A DNA stretch of 50,664 nt. It comes from Flavobacteriia bacterium. GTDB taxonomy: Bacteria > Bacteroidota > Bacteroidia > Flavobacteriales_D > Crocinitomicaceae. The notes beneath the pieces are model-generated. The model saw only the letters and a list, made by a program, of their open reading frames with translations. It was not told where the DNA came from and ran no database searches. Shown here piece after piece: positions 1 to 8,107 of the stretch (positions within the stretch are counted from its first letter, which is position 1; each line of letters opens with the position of its first letter). A program made the position numbers and the translations under genes. The stretch lies in assembly GCA_947455255.1 (NCBI GenBank), contig CANGOA010000006.1, positions 1 to 50,664 on the forward strand, read 5' to 3'.

Positions 1-10
1 ATTTTTTCAT

Positions 11-1003
11 ATGATATACGCATATCCAGAAAAGTTAGAAAAATTTAAAGCCATGTCTACGGTGTTAGATGTGGTTCAGTTTCTATCTGTACGAGTAAAA
101 GAATTAGATCAACTATTAATCAATCCGCCATACTATACGTTTGAAATCCCTAAGAAAAGTGGTGGAGTACGAACCATCACTGCACCAGAGGAAGCATTAA
201 AAAAGGTGCAACAAACGATCTTGAAACAAGTAGAGGAACTTTATCACAAACCAAGTTCTGTGTATGGATTTGTTGCAATGGATGAATCGGAAGAATATGC
301 TTGTCCAATTGTTGCAAATGCAGCAAATCATATAAATAAGCACTATGTATTGACTGTGGATATACATCATTTCTTTGAATCGATTAAAACACAAGATGTA
401 TTTCAACTATTTACCAATGAACCGTTTTATTTCCCTGAAAAGATAGCATTGATACTTACACGATTGACGACTTACAAAGGATATTTGCCAACGGGAGCTC
501 CAACTTCGCCGATGCTTTCAAATCTGATTTTTCGTGATATTGATCAAAAATTGGAAGACTTAGCCAATAAAATTGGGTTTACCTATTCACGTTATGCGGA
601 TGATTTAACCTTTTCAAGTAACGAACCATTTCCGGTGGAATTTCTAGAACAAATTGAAAAGTGTATCCAACCTTTCACCTTAAACACTAAAAAGACACGA
701 ATCAAAAAACAATCGCAGCAACAAAAGGTTACTGGAATATTGGTCAATGAAAAAGTGAACATTGATCGCAAATGGATCAAACAATTACGTGCTATGTTAC
801 ACGATTTAAAAATCAATGGAGTAAGAAAGGCTTCCTTCAATCATTTTAAAAAAGCAAACCAAGAATCTTTTTTCATCCATCGACTTAGAGGTAATATTGC
901 TTTTTTAGGTCAAGTGAGAGGGATATGTGATAAGGAATATAACAAATATCAATTTGAATTTGACCAACTGGTTATAAAGAATCGGGTGATACGGCCTAAA
1001 TAA
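11..1003 (+). CDS. Retron-type reverse transcriptase
   Basis: This 330-residue protein is a group II intron-like reverse transcriptase of the retron class. The polymerase motifs are visible in order: an RT1-like segment with KSGGVRTI near residue 50, VDIHHFFESI near 117 (motif A), PTGAPTSPMLSN near 160 (motif B) and YSRYADDLTF near 196 (motif C, the catalytic YADD). Two retron hallmarks are present: NAANH just before motif A (the NAxxH signature) and VTG near 242 in the C-terminal region that recognises the msr RNA. Length is normal for retron RTs. It should copy a cognate structured RNA into branched msDNA. The msr-msd RNA normally lies upstream of the RT, and only ten bases precede this start, so it is outside the window. 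No effector gene is recognisable directly downstream. An internal Met at residue 15 is an alternative start. Confidence 0.88.
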   Translation: MIYAYPEKLEKFKAMSTVLDVVQFLSVRVKELDQLLINPPYYTFEIPKKSGGVRTITAPEEALKKVQQTILKQVEELYHKPSSVYGFVAMDESEEYACPIVANAANHINKHYVLTVDIHHFFESIKTQDVFQLFTNEPFYFPEKIALILTRLTTYKGYLPTGAPTSPMLSNLIFRDIDQKLEDLANKIGFTYSRYADDLTFSSNEPFPVEFLEQIEKCIQPFTLNTKKTRIKKQSQQQKVTGILVNEKVNIDRKWIKQLRAMLHDLKINGVRKASFNHFKKANQESFFIHRLRGNIAFLGQVRGICDKEYNKYQFEFDQLVIKNRVIRPK

Positions 1004-1160
1004 AACATTATTTTTTAATTAACGAATGTTTTTTTAAAATATTTTTAAATAATTTTAAGTGTATGTTTTTCAATGGTATATATTCAATAGAATAAAGTAA
1101 AACTTTAATTTTTTGAGTTGGTATTGGGGTTTTCAATTAGGAAAATCCCTTTTTTATTTC

Positions 1161-1168
1161 TATATTTG
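1161..1168 (+). promoter_or_regulatory. Bacteroidota -7 promoter box before a non-coding stretch
   Basis: TATATTTG matches the Bacteroidota -7 consensus TAnnTTTG exactly. No clean -33 TTTG is visible at the usual 19-base spacing. No open reading frame of useful length starts downstream before the T-run at 1320-1327, so transcription from here would make a short untranslated RNA. Confidence 0.45.
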
Positions 1169-1327
1169 CAAACCGAATTACACAAGGAATACCTAAAATT
1201 TCCTTTGTTATTTGATCATAAGTAATACTATGTCTAACCCCGGATTGGGAGTTCCTTAATCCAAAATCATAAATCAAAATGAAAAGTTAACCACGTAAGT
1301 GCATGGCTATTTTATTGCCTTTTTTTT
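1169..1327 (+). ncRNA. Candidate structured small RNA, family not recognised
   Basis: The stretch lies between a TAnnTTTG box and a run of eight T. Hairpins can be drawn by eye. ACAAGGAA pairs with TTCCTTTGT (one bulged T) just after the promoter. GGATT pairs with AATCC around 1242-1262. CAC-GTAA-GTG forms a stem closed by a GNRA-type tetraloop near 1292-1301. A short GGC/GCC stem precedes the T-run and could act as a weak terminator. It could be a free-standing sRNA or a long leader of the downstream sigma gene. I could not assign it to a known RNA family. Confidence 0.35.
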
Positions 1328-1396
1328 AAAAAAAAATAATTGCACAAAACTAAAATCTAACAAGCAAAACGTAAAAAACTTACGTACTTCAAGTTA

Positions 1397-1404
1397 TACC
1401 TTTG
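1397..1404 (+). promoter_or_regulatory. Probable promoter of the leader ORF / sigma factor unit
   Basis: TACCTTTG fits the TAnnTTTG -7 consensus of Bacteroidota and lies 24 bases before the ATG of the 27-codon ORF at 1429. It is the nearest good promoter to the sigma factor gene. A -33 element is not obvious. Confidence 0.4.
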
Positions 1405-1428
1405 TAAAACACTTAAAAACCATCAGTT

Positions 1429-1512
1429 ATGAAAAATCTAAACATCTCTTTTTTCGCTTCTATGAATAACCAACTGATTGGTAAGTATTCTTTTAATACA
1501 AGGGTCTTCTAA
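1429..1512 (+). CDS. Leader-peptide-like 27-residue ORF
   Basis: An ATG-initiated 27-codon ORF (starts MKNLNISFFASMNNQ, ends TRVF) sits between a TACCTTTG promoter box and the ECF sigma factor gene 95 bases further on. The ten bases just before the ATG (ACCATCAGTT, 1419-1428) can pair with AACTGATTGGT at 1472-1482 inside the ORF with one bulge, which would put the start codon at the edge of a hairpin. That arrangement resembles a translated leader that controls a downstream gene, but the peptide has no recognised family. It may be a chance ORF. Confidence 0.3.
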   Translation: MKNLNISFFASMNNQLIGKYSFNTRVF

Positions 1513-1607
1513 TTTTCTGATTCGGTGTAGACACGTTGTCTATATCTAGTTAATCTGGTTGCGGCCGGAGTGGATTTTTATTCTCTAATTTTTAAAATTT
1601 AAATTGT

Positions 1608-2147
1608 ATGGAAACTATTGGTAATGGGTTGTTTAACTGTGTAAATGAAGTAAAAATGTTGAACGAAATTAGAAGTGTTGCATATTATGCTGCTAAAAAC
1701 AAATTACGTGATGAACATTTGTTTTGGTTGGAAGACATAGTGCAAGATGTGGTGATCAAAGTGTATCACAACTTGGATAAATATGACATAGATCGTGCAA
1801 GTTTTAAGACTTGGGTAAATCGTATTGCAATCAACGAATGCATTGATTTTGCGAAGCGAAGTGTTGTACGCAATACCGTGCGCATGGAAGTGCTTGGTGG
1901 AACCTTTGAAAGTGCAGACGATAGTGATTACTGGTCACGCGAAGAAATGTTTGACGCGATGGAGAATGCGATGTTGCGCTTGAGCGAACAAGATACTCAA
2001 CTCTTGACGTTGAAATATTACGAAGGGAAGTCTAGTCGTGAAATCTCGGTAATTACTAACATACCTGAAAATCAAGTGCCAGTTTGTATGCAGCGCGCTA
2101 GAAAGCGCCTGCAGCAACTAGAATGGAGTGGAAGTATGGCAGCATAA
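1608..2147 (+). CDS. ECF-type RNA polymerase sigma factor
   Basis: This 179-residue protein has the two-domain layout of extracytoplasmic-function sigma-70 factors. Region 2 spans roughly residues 40-87 (LEDIVQDVVIKVYHNLDKY followed by FKTWVNRIAINECIDFAKR), which binds core polymerase and the -10 DNA. A variable linker follows. Region 4 spans about 120-170 (LSEQDTQLLTLKYYEGKSSREIS, then a helix-turn-helix ending in RARKRLQQL), which reads the -35 region. It presumably directs a small regulon. No membrane anti-sigma gene follows: only short ORFs lie downstream. It may therefore be controlled by expression or by a partner elsewhere. The ATG at 1608 follows an AT-rich leader without a clear Shine-Dalgarno. 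Confidence 0.85.
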   Translation: METIGNGLFNCVNEVKMLNEIRSVAYYAAKNKLRDEHLFWLEDIVQDVVIKVYHNLDKYDIDRASFKTWVNRIAINECIDFAKRSVVRNTVRMEVLGGTFESADDSDYWSREEMFDAMENAMLRLSEQDTQLLTLKYYEGKSSREISVITNIPENQVPVCMQRARKRLQQLEWSGSMAA

Positions 2148-2214
2148 AAATATTGATACATGTTATATTGTATTAAACACATCGTATAAGAAATAGAATA
2201 TTTTAAGGTGAGTT

Positions 2215-2343
2215 TTGAAAATTAGGTTTTTTGAGGCAAACAAAAAATTAAATACGCAGTTTACTCAAGTAAATGAGGAATTTAATTTTGAAGTTGAACG
2301 AAGAAAAAACAATTTTCAGAGATCACCTACAAAACAACAATAA
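2215..2343 (+). CDS. Possible 42-residue small protein, TTG start
   Basis: After a stop at 2209 this frame is open from a TTG at 2215 to TAA at 2341-2343, and the next ORF begins at the very next base. The peptide is charged and hydrophilic (FFEANKKLNTQF, then NEEFNFEVERRKNNF). There is no ATG, so if real it depends on a TTG start. The abutting stop/start with the next ORF is the main reason to list it; it could be chance. Confidence 0.2.
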   Translation: MKIRFFEANKKLNTQFTQVNEEFNFEVERRKNNFQRSPTKQQ

Positions 2344-2481
2344 ATGATGAAAGACTTAGAAATTAAAACAACAGACATGAAACTAGTAGCTTCTGTAGAA
2401 AATGCAGTAGAAACAACTTTGTACCTAAACAACTTATATGCAGACAGTATGGAATACCATTATTTGTTGCCTTGTGCTTAA
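2344..2481 (+). CDS. Small 45-residue protein of unknown function
   Basis: A 45-codon ORF with two consecutive ATGs (2344 and 2347) encodes MMKDLEIKTTDMKLVASVEN and ends in LLPCA. It has no signal peptide or membrane segment and no recognised family. Its codons look like those of the neighbours. It lies 196 bases behind the ECF sigma gene and just before the hypothetical gene at 2571, so it may belong to the same transcript. Confidence 0.35.
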   Translation: MMKDLEIKTTDMKLVASVENAVETTLYLNNLYADSMEYHYLLPCA

Positions 2482-2570
2482 TAATATATATAACGATGAA
2501 ATCAATTAAAAACTGGGAAGTATACCACGGAATAAAAAAAACACCAACAACTTTATTTAATACTGAAATT

Positions 2571-2894
2571 ATGATTTTAACCTTGGAACAATTTAAAAAC
2601 CAATTAACTGAAAAACAATTAACAGATTTCTTAGCGCACATGAATAAGATTTACGATTGTGAACAACTCGGAGATCGTGAAATCAAAATGTGTTACTTAG
2701 CATATTTATGGAAAAATAAAAAAGTGGTTTTAAATGATATGGGGTACGATATTCCTGATGCAACATCGCTAGGGATTGATTTATTGGCAGATTATGAGAT
2801 TGCTTTTGAAGCTGGAGAAGGCGAAGGTGGTGGAGTGAATTTAGGCGTGCTTCACGATTACTATGTCTTCCAAGATTTAGAAAAATTAGTATAG
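2571..2894 (+). CDS. Hypothetical acidic protein, 107 residues
   Basis: The conserved-looking part starts MILTLEQFKNQLTEKQLTDF and ends in VFQDLEKLV. It is soluble and acidic, with a Gly/Glu-rich stretch (EAGEGEGGGVNLG) near residue 85. I do not recognise a family. The frame is open further upstream to an ATG at 2496 and a TTG at 2472. I prefer 2571 because the 25 residues before it read like translated leader, but ATG 2496 (132 residues) is possible. No Shine-Dalgarno supports either choice. Confidence 0.5.
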   Translation: MILTLEQFKNQLTEKQLTDFLAHMNKIYDCEQLGDREIKMCYLAYLWKNKKVVLNDMGYDIPDATSLGIDLLADYEIAFEAGEGEGGGVNLGVLHDYYVFQDLEKLV

Positions 2895-3051
2895 GTATCG
2901 TTTATGAATATCTTGTTTATAAATTAACCTCAAACCGCTAAATTTTTCGATACTTAATACATGATTATAACTATTTTTATTCGATTATCAGTTAGTTAAC
3001 AGAATTTTAGATAGATACTTAATTTTTAATTTTATCCTTAAATCTTTACCC

Positions 3052-3816
3052 ATGGAAAACAACAACAATACAACCTCTAAACCGCTATTTCTAGGTACAT
3101 GTGTACTTATCGGACTTTTTTTATTAGGATACTTTATTTATAAAGGACTGAAAACATTTAGTGATAAAGATCGTGTGGTGACCGTTAAAGGGTTAGCAGA
3201 AATGAATTTAAAAGCGAACCAGGCGTCTATTACCATGGAGTTTTCCTTCTCTGGAGATGAACTAAAAGACTTAATTCAACAAACGGAAAGTAAAAAGAAA
3301 GCAATTATTGCCTATTTGAAAAAGAAAGGATACAGTATGGATGAAATTGGTGTTGGTAACATTGACATTTCAGACAAAGAAAAATATTACGAAACAGAAT
3401 GGGAAAATGGGCATGAAGTACAAGTGAAAATTGACCGGTATACAATTTCTCAAAGACTGTCAGTATATTCCAAAAATGTGAAAGAAACAGAAGATATCTC
3501 TGCGAATATCAATCTTGATCTAGTGAGTGCTGATTTAACTTCTAAATTAACGACTGACTACTATTTCCCTGAATTAAATACGATTAAGCCAAAATTGATC
3601 GCTGAAAGCACAAAGAATGCACGTGTTGCTGGGGAACAATTTGCGAAAGATTCAGATGCTTCTTTGGGTAAAATTAAAACGGCATCACAAGGACAAATTA
3701 CTATCGCTGGCGAGTATTACTATGGTGAAGAAGGCGCTGAAGGAAATTCCAAACCAGAAGAACCATATTTACAGAAATGTCGCGTGGTAAGTACAATTGT
3801 TTTCTTTTTGGAGTGA
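3052..3816 (+). CDS. SIMPL-domain (DUF541) membrane-anchored protein
   Basis: This 254-residue protein has one N-terminal membrane segment (about residues 11-33, hydrophobic from PLFLGTCVLIGLFLLGYFIY). A SIMPL/DUF541 domain follows, starting at VVTVKGLAEMNLKANQASI, the typical opening of this oxidative-stress-linked family whose biochemical role is poorly defined. The rest contains the repeated beta-alpha pattern expected, with SQRLSVYSKNVKETEDIS near 140 and a C-terminal RVVSTIVFFLE strand. The protein is probably held in the inner membrane and faces the periplasm. It ends 19 bases before sbcD on the same strand, so it may be the first gene of that transcript, although the functional link is unclear. 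Confidence 0.75.
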   Translation: MENNNNTTSKPLFLGTCVLIGLFLLGYFIYKGLKTFSDKDRVVTVKGLAEMNLKANQASITMEFSFSGDELKDLIQQTESKKKAIIAYLKKKGYSMDEIGVGNIDISDKEKYYETEWENGHEVQVKIDRYTISQRLSVYSKNVKETEDISANINLDLVSADLTSKLTTDYYFPELNTIKPKLIAESTKNARVAGEQFAKDSDASLGKIKTASQGQITIAGEYYYGEEGAEGNSKPEEPYLQKCRVVSTIVFFLE

Positions 3817-3835
3817 TAAATTAATCAATAAACAG

Positions 3836-5065
3836 ATGGCTATTAAAATTCTACATACTGCTGATTGGCACCTTGGAAAAAAATTAGACTCGTTCTCTCG
3901 TATGGAAGAACAAGTGGAAGTAATGGACGAAATTTGTTCGATTGCGGATGATCAAAAAGTGGACATGGTAATTGTTGCTGGTGACTTGTTTGATACGTTC
4001 AACCCACCTGTGGAAGCAATTGAATTGTTTTATAAAACCTTAAAAAGACTTTCTGCAAATGGAAAACGTCCGGTCATCGCTATTGCAGGGAATCATGATA
4101 GTCCGGATAGAATTGATGCTCCGAACCCGTTAGCAAAAGAATGTGGGATTATCTTTATTGGTAACCCCGATTCTGTTTTAACTCCTTTTAAACTGGAGGA
4201 CGGATTTGAAATCACAAAAGTAGATGGGAATTTCTTTGAGATCAAGCATCCGAATCATCCTTTTCCAATTCGTATCATTGCAACACCATATGCGAATGAA
4301 GTTAGGTTGAAAACGTATTTAGGAGCAGAGGAAAAAGACGATGCACTAAATGCACTTTTGAAGAATAAATGGCAAGATTACGCGGATAACTATTGCGATG
4401 CAAAGGGGGTTAATCTATTAACTTCCCATCTATATATGTTAAAAAAAGGCGGCGAAATCTTAGAAGAACCAGAAGGCGAAAAACCATTAAAAGTAGGGAA
4501 TGCGGAAGTGATATATACAGAATGTATTCCATCACAAATTCAATATACTGCATTGGGTCATTTACACAGTTACCAAGCAGTTGGAGGTCATTCGAATCCC
4601 GTTATTTATTCGAGTAGTCCATTGGCCTATAGTTTTGCGGAAGTAGGTAGGGAGAAAAAAGTGGTAATTATCGAAGCTGAACCTGACAAAGAGGTGATAG
4701 TGTCTCCAATTGGATTGAAGAAAGGGCGCGAATTACACCGCAAAAAGTTTGATTTTATCGAGGATGCAGTTACTTGGTTGCAAGATAATCCCTATACTTT
4801 GGTTGAGTTAACCTTAGTAAGTGATCAATTTCTGACCAACGATGAATTGAAAAAGATTCATGAGAGCCACGACGGGATCATCCATATCATTCCTGTAATT
4901 CGTCAAGAAGACACTGGTAAGCAAATTGAAAACCAGGTAAATCTCGATCAAAATATGGAAGGTTTGTTTATCGATTATTTTAAATCGAAAGAGAAAGGAC
5001 AAGAACCAAATGAAGAATTAATGGCTTTGTTTTACGAAGTGTTGAGTACGCAATCTGAAAATTAA
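3836..5065 (+). CDS. sbcD: SbcD exonuclease subunit (Mre11-type nuclease)
   Basis: SbcD is the metallophosphoesterase nuclease of the SbcCD (Mre11-Rad50) complex, which opens hairpins and protein-blocked DNA ends. All phosphoesterase motifs are visible: HTADWHLGKKL at residues 6-16, AGDLFD near 57, AGNHDSPDR near 83, the histidine of TSHLYML near 195, and GHLHS near 241. Length (409 aa) is normal. I start at ATG 3836 because it places the motif I histidine at residue 6 as in the family; the frame is open a little further upstream into the SIMPL gene. sbcC follows after six bases, so the two are co-transcribed. Confidence 0.93.
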   Translation: MAIKILHTADWHLGKKLDSFSRMEEQVEVMDEICSIADDQKVDMVIVAGDLFDTFNPPVEAIELFYKTLKRLSANGKRPVIAIAGNHDSPDRIDAPNPLAKECGIIFIGNPDSVLTPFKLEDGFEITKVDGNFFEIKHPNHPFPIRIIATPYANEVRLKTYLGAEEKDDALNALLKNKWQDYADNYCDAKGVNLLTSHLYMLKKGGEILEEPEGEKPLKVGNAEVIYTECIPSQIQYTALGHLHSYQAVGGHSNPVIYSSSPLAYSFAEVGREKKVVIIEAEPDKEVIVSPIGLKKGRELHRKKFDFIEDAVTWLQDNPYTLVELTLVSDQFLTNDELKKIHESHDGIIHIIPVIRQEDTGKQIENQVNLDQNMEGLFIDYFKSKEKGQEPNEELMALFYEVLSTQSEN

Positions 5066-5071
5066 TTACCT

Positions 5072-8000
5072 ATGTTACCATTAATTTTATCCATTGAAGG
5101 TGTTTATTCCTACCAAGGAAAACAAACAATTGATTTCGAACAATTAACGAATGCTGGCTTGTTTGGTATTTTCGGGAAAGTTGGATCTGGAAAATCAACG
5201 ATTTTAGAATCGATTGGATTTGTTTTGTATGGTGATACAGAACGGATGAATTCGAAAGACAAGATTTCATACAATATGTTGAATTTAAAGTCAAATAAAG
5301 CTTCGATCGAATTTGATTTTTTAAATTTTGAAAACAAAAAATACCGTTTTGTAGTATCTTGGAAACGAGAGAAAAAGTTTGAAAAAATAAGTTCTTTTGA
5401 ACGTTCTGCTTATGTTTGGGAAGGTGGTGTTTGGAAGCCTTTACCAACTTCGAATGCTGCTGAAATAGTAGGTTTATCCTATGATAATTTCAAACGAACC
5501 ATTATTATTCCACAAGGAAAATTTAAAGAATTTTTAGATTTAACAGGTTCCAATCGTTCAGAAATGATGAAGGAAATTTTTCATTTACAACGATTTGATT
5601 TAGCGCCAAAAGTTGGTTCACTAAAAAAGAATGCAGAAACTATTCAAAGTGAATTTAGAGGGAAGTTAGAAGGGTTTGAAGAGGTAACGGCAGAGATTAT
5701 TGAAGCGAAGAAGCAAGAATTAGTTCAGGAACAAGTTGGATTAAACACGAAGAAGGAGGAGTCTAAACAACTAACCCAGGCATTTAATGTAATGGAAACG
5801 TTGAAAAATGATTTACAAACATTAAAAGATAAAAAAGAAGCACTTGCTACCTTAAACGAACAAAAGGAAGCGATTCGTTTGAGGGAACAGCAGCTAAATC
5901 GATATACATTAGTTGAACGTATTTTTAAAGCGATCCTCCAAGATTCGAATACTAAAAAGCAAGAATTTCTTCAAAAACAACAACAAAAAGAAGCCATTGA
6001 ACTAGAAATTAATTCACTTGAAACGGAATTAATGGCGTTAAAAAATAAGTTGAGTGTATTTGATGAAAACAAAGATCAGTTAGTACTCAACAAAAAGAAA
6101 GTAGAGGAATATGATGGAATCCTTCAATTAAAACAATCCGAGAAAGCGCATGAAGAAATTCAGAAAAAAATTACGGAATTTGAAAGTGTAAAAGTAAGTC
6201 TGATAGAAGAGGAATCTACTGTTAAAGACACATTGAAACGTGTCCAAACGGAATTAGATGCTTGTAAAAAGAAACGTATCGATCCATCCCTTTTGTTTGA
6301 TCTTGGGGCGTGGTATAATAACTACAATGCCAAAAAAATAAAAGTTAAAGAACACGAAACAAAGATCGAACAACTAGAAGTTGAGATCAATCAACATCAA
6401 AAGGTTTTTACGGATTTACAGGTAGACCAAACTTCCTGGAGAACATTCTTTGATACACAAAAGATAAAAGTAGAAGCGGAGAGGGATGAGTTACTCAGTC
6501 AAAATACAAAAGCATTAGTAAGAAAAGAATTAGCTCATTTTTCGTCGCAATTACACGAAGGAGAAAATTGTCCATTGTGTGGATCCCTAGAACACCCTTC
6601 CATTATGAAAGTTGAGGATGTTGGTGAATTATTGAGCGAACTGGAAAAAGAAATACAAATCAAAAATCAAGTATTACAAACAATAGGTCAACACTTTGCT
6701 ACGCTTCAAACTTGTGAGCAACAATTGGAACAATCCAACAAATTATTTTTTGAAGAGAAAGATCTATTAGCAAAGACGAACGATGAACTTATTCAATTGA
6801 AAAATTCCTTTAGATGGAATGATTTTCCAATGGATACCACGGAGTTGTACGATCAAAAAAAGAACGAACTGAAAGCGGTAAATGATAAAATCACTTCGTT
6901 GGAAAATGAGCTTACAAAAACACAAGAGAAGTTAAACGGAATTACCGAAAAAATCAAGGGTATCGAAGTTGAAAGTCGGGAAATAGGCTTACAGCAAGTT
7001 CGTTTAGAGGAAGAACGTAAAGGAATTAAATCCAGGTTACAAGTGCTTCGTTGGGAAGATTTTACTACGGTAGAGTTAAGTCTAATAAGCGTTCAAAAAC
7101 TACGTTTATCGGAAGAAAATGCACGAATTGAGGAAGAAATTAATACTACAACTAAACTGCACAACGAAAAGGAAAAACGATTTGGAGAGCAAAAAGCGGT
7201 GGCAAATGTATTAGCGGAACAAATAGGTGTTTTGAATACAAACCTAGAACAACTTTCGACTCAAATCAATCAGTTGCAAAATGACCATGGTTTTAATAGC
7301 ACAGATGAAGTAATAGAGATATTAAACCAAGCGATCGATGTTGTTCGTGAAACTGAGAAAATCAATCAATTTCACATCGCTGTTGAATCTTCTCAAAAAT
7401 TGATTCAAGAGTTAGAAGCAAAAGTGCAAGGTCGTGAGTTATCGATAGAAGAATATACGGCGATTGCACATAAATTGAGTATTTTGAATGAAGCTGTCGA
7501 GCTGCTTAAATCGGAGATGGCCAAAAAAGAAGGAGAGGTTCAACGATTGGAAGTTGAATACTTGAAAAAAGCAGATTTATTGATCGAATTTGAAAAAATA
7601 AACCAACGCGTAGCGAATTTAGTTACCTTAACAAATATGTTTAAAGGAAATGGTTTTGTGAATTATGTGTCAGGGATTTACCTACGAAACCTCGCGGATA
7701 ATGCTAACGCTCGTTTTCACCGAATCACTAAAAATCAATTGAGCTTAATCATCAATGATAAAAATGAATTTGAAGTAATCGATTACTTAAATAATGGCGC
7801 GACAAGAAGTGTAAAAACCTTATCTGGTGGACAATCCTTTCAAGCTTCTTTGTGTTTAGCACTAGCATTAGCTGAGAGCATCCAAACGCAAAATTCAAGC
7901 GATAAAAATTTCTTCTTTATTGACGAAGGATTTGGAACGCAAGATGCAGAAAGTGTTGAATTAGTATATCAAACCTTACAATCCTTATTGAAAGAAAATC

Positions 8001-8107
8001 GCATCGTTGGTTTCATTTCACATTTAGCTGAATTACAAGAACGTATTCCGCAATCCATTACCATATTAAAAAATGACCAAACAGGAAGTTATGTTACCCA
8101 AAATTAA
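5072..8107 (+). CDS. sbcC: SbcC exonuclease subunit (Rad50-type ATPase)
   Basis: This 1011-residue SMC-like ATPase partners SbcD. The N-terminal Walker A is GKVGSGKST near residue 35. Long coiled-coil arms run from about 170 to 850 and are interrupted by the zinc hook CPLC (residues about 500-503), through which two molecules join. The C-terminal lobe carries the ABC signature LSGGQS near 917 and Walker B FFFIDEGFGTQD near 947. ATP-driven closing of the arms gates SbcD nuclease activity at DNA ends and hairpins. The length is typical. Its last 17 bases overlap the recD start, indicating translational coupling between SbcCD and RecBCD genes. Confidence 0.94.
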   Translation: MLPLILSIEGVYSYQGKQTIDFEQLTNAGLFGIFGKVGSGKSTILESIGFVLYGDTERMNSKDKISYNMLNLKSNKASIEFDFLNFENKKYRFVVSWKREKKFEKISSFERSAYVWEGGVWKPLPTSNAAEIVGLSYDNFKRTIIIPQGKFKEFLDLTGSNRSEMMKEIFHLQRFDLAPKVGSLKKNAETIQSEFRGKLEGFEEVTAEIIEAKKQELVQEQVGLNTKKEESKQLTQAFNVMETLKNDLQTLKDKKEALATLNEQKEAIRLREQQLNRYTLVERIFKAILQDSNTKKQEFLQKQQQKEAIELEINSLETELMALKNKLSVFDENKDQLVLNKKKVEEYDGILQLKQSEKAHEEIQKKITEFESVKVSLIEEESTVKDTLKRVQTELDACKKKRIDPSLLFDLGAWYNNYNAKKIKVKEHETKIEQLEVEINQHQKVFTDLQVDQTSWRTFFDTQKIKVEAERDELLSQNTKALVRKELAHFSSQLHEGENCPLCGSLEHPSIMKVEDVGELLSELEKEIQIKNQVLQTIGQHFATLQTCEQQLEQSNKLFFEEKDLLAKTNDELIQLKNSFRWNDFPMDTTELYDQKKNELKAVNDKITSLENELTKTQEKLNGITEKIKGIEVESREIGLQQVRLEEERKGIKSRLQVLRWEDFTTVELSLISVQKLRLSEENARIEEEINTTTKLHNEKEKRFGEQKAVANVLAEQIGVLNTNLEQLSTQINQLQNDHGFNSTDEVIEILNQAIDVVRETEKINQFHIAVESSQKLIQELEAKVQGRELSIEEYTAIAHKLSILNEAVELLKSEMAKKEGEVQRLEVEYLKKADLLIEFEKINQRVANLVTLTNMFKGNGFVNYVSGIYLRNLADNANARFHRITKNQLSLIINDKNEFEVIDYLNNGATRSVKTLSGGQSFQASLCLALALAESIQTQNSSDKNFFFIDEGFGTQDAESVELVYQTLQSLLKENRIVGFISHLAELQERIPQSITILKNDQTGSYVTQN

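Noticed and set aside
1608-2147. Anti-sigma gene following the sigma factor
   Set aside because: None of the downstream ORFs has a membrane segment or zinc-binding anti-sigma motif.
5070-5447. Minus-strand ORF inside sbcC
   Set aside because: It mirrors the well-supported sbcC frame and has no family features.
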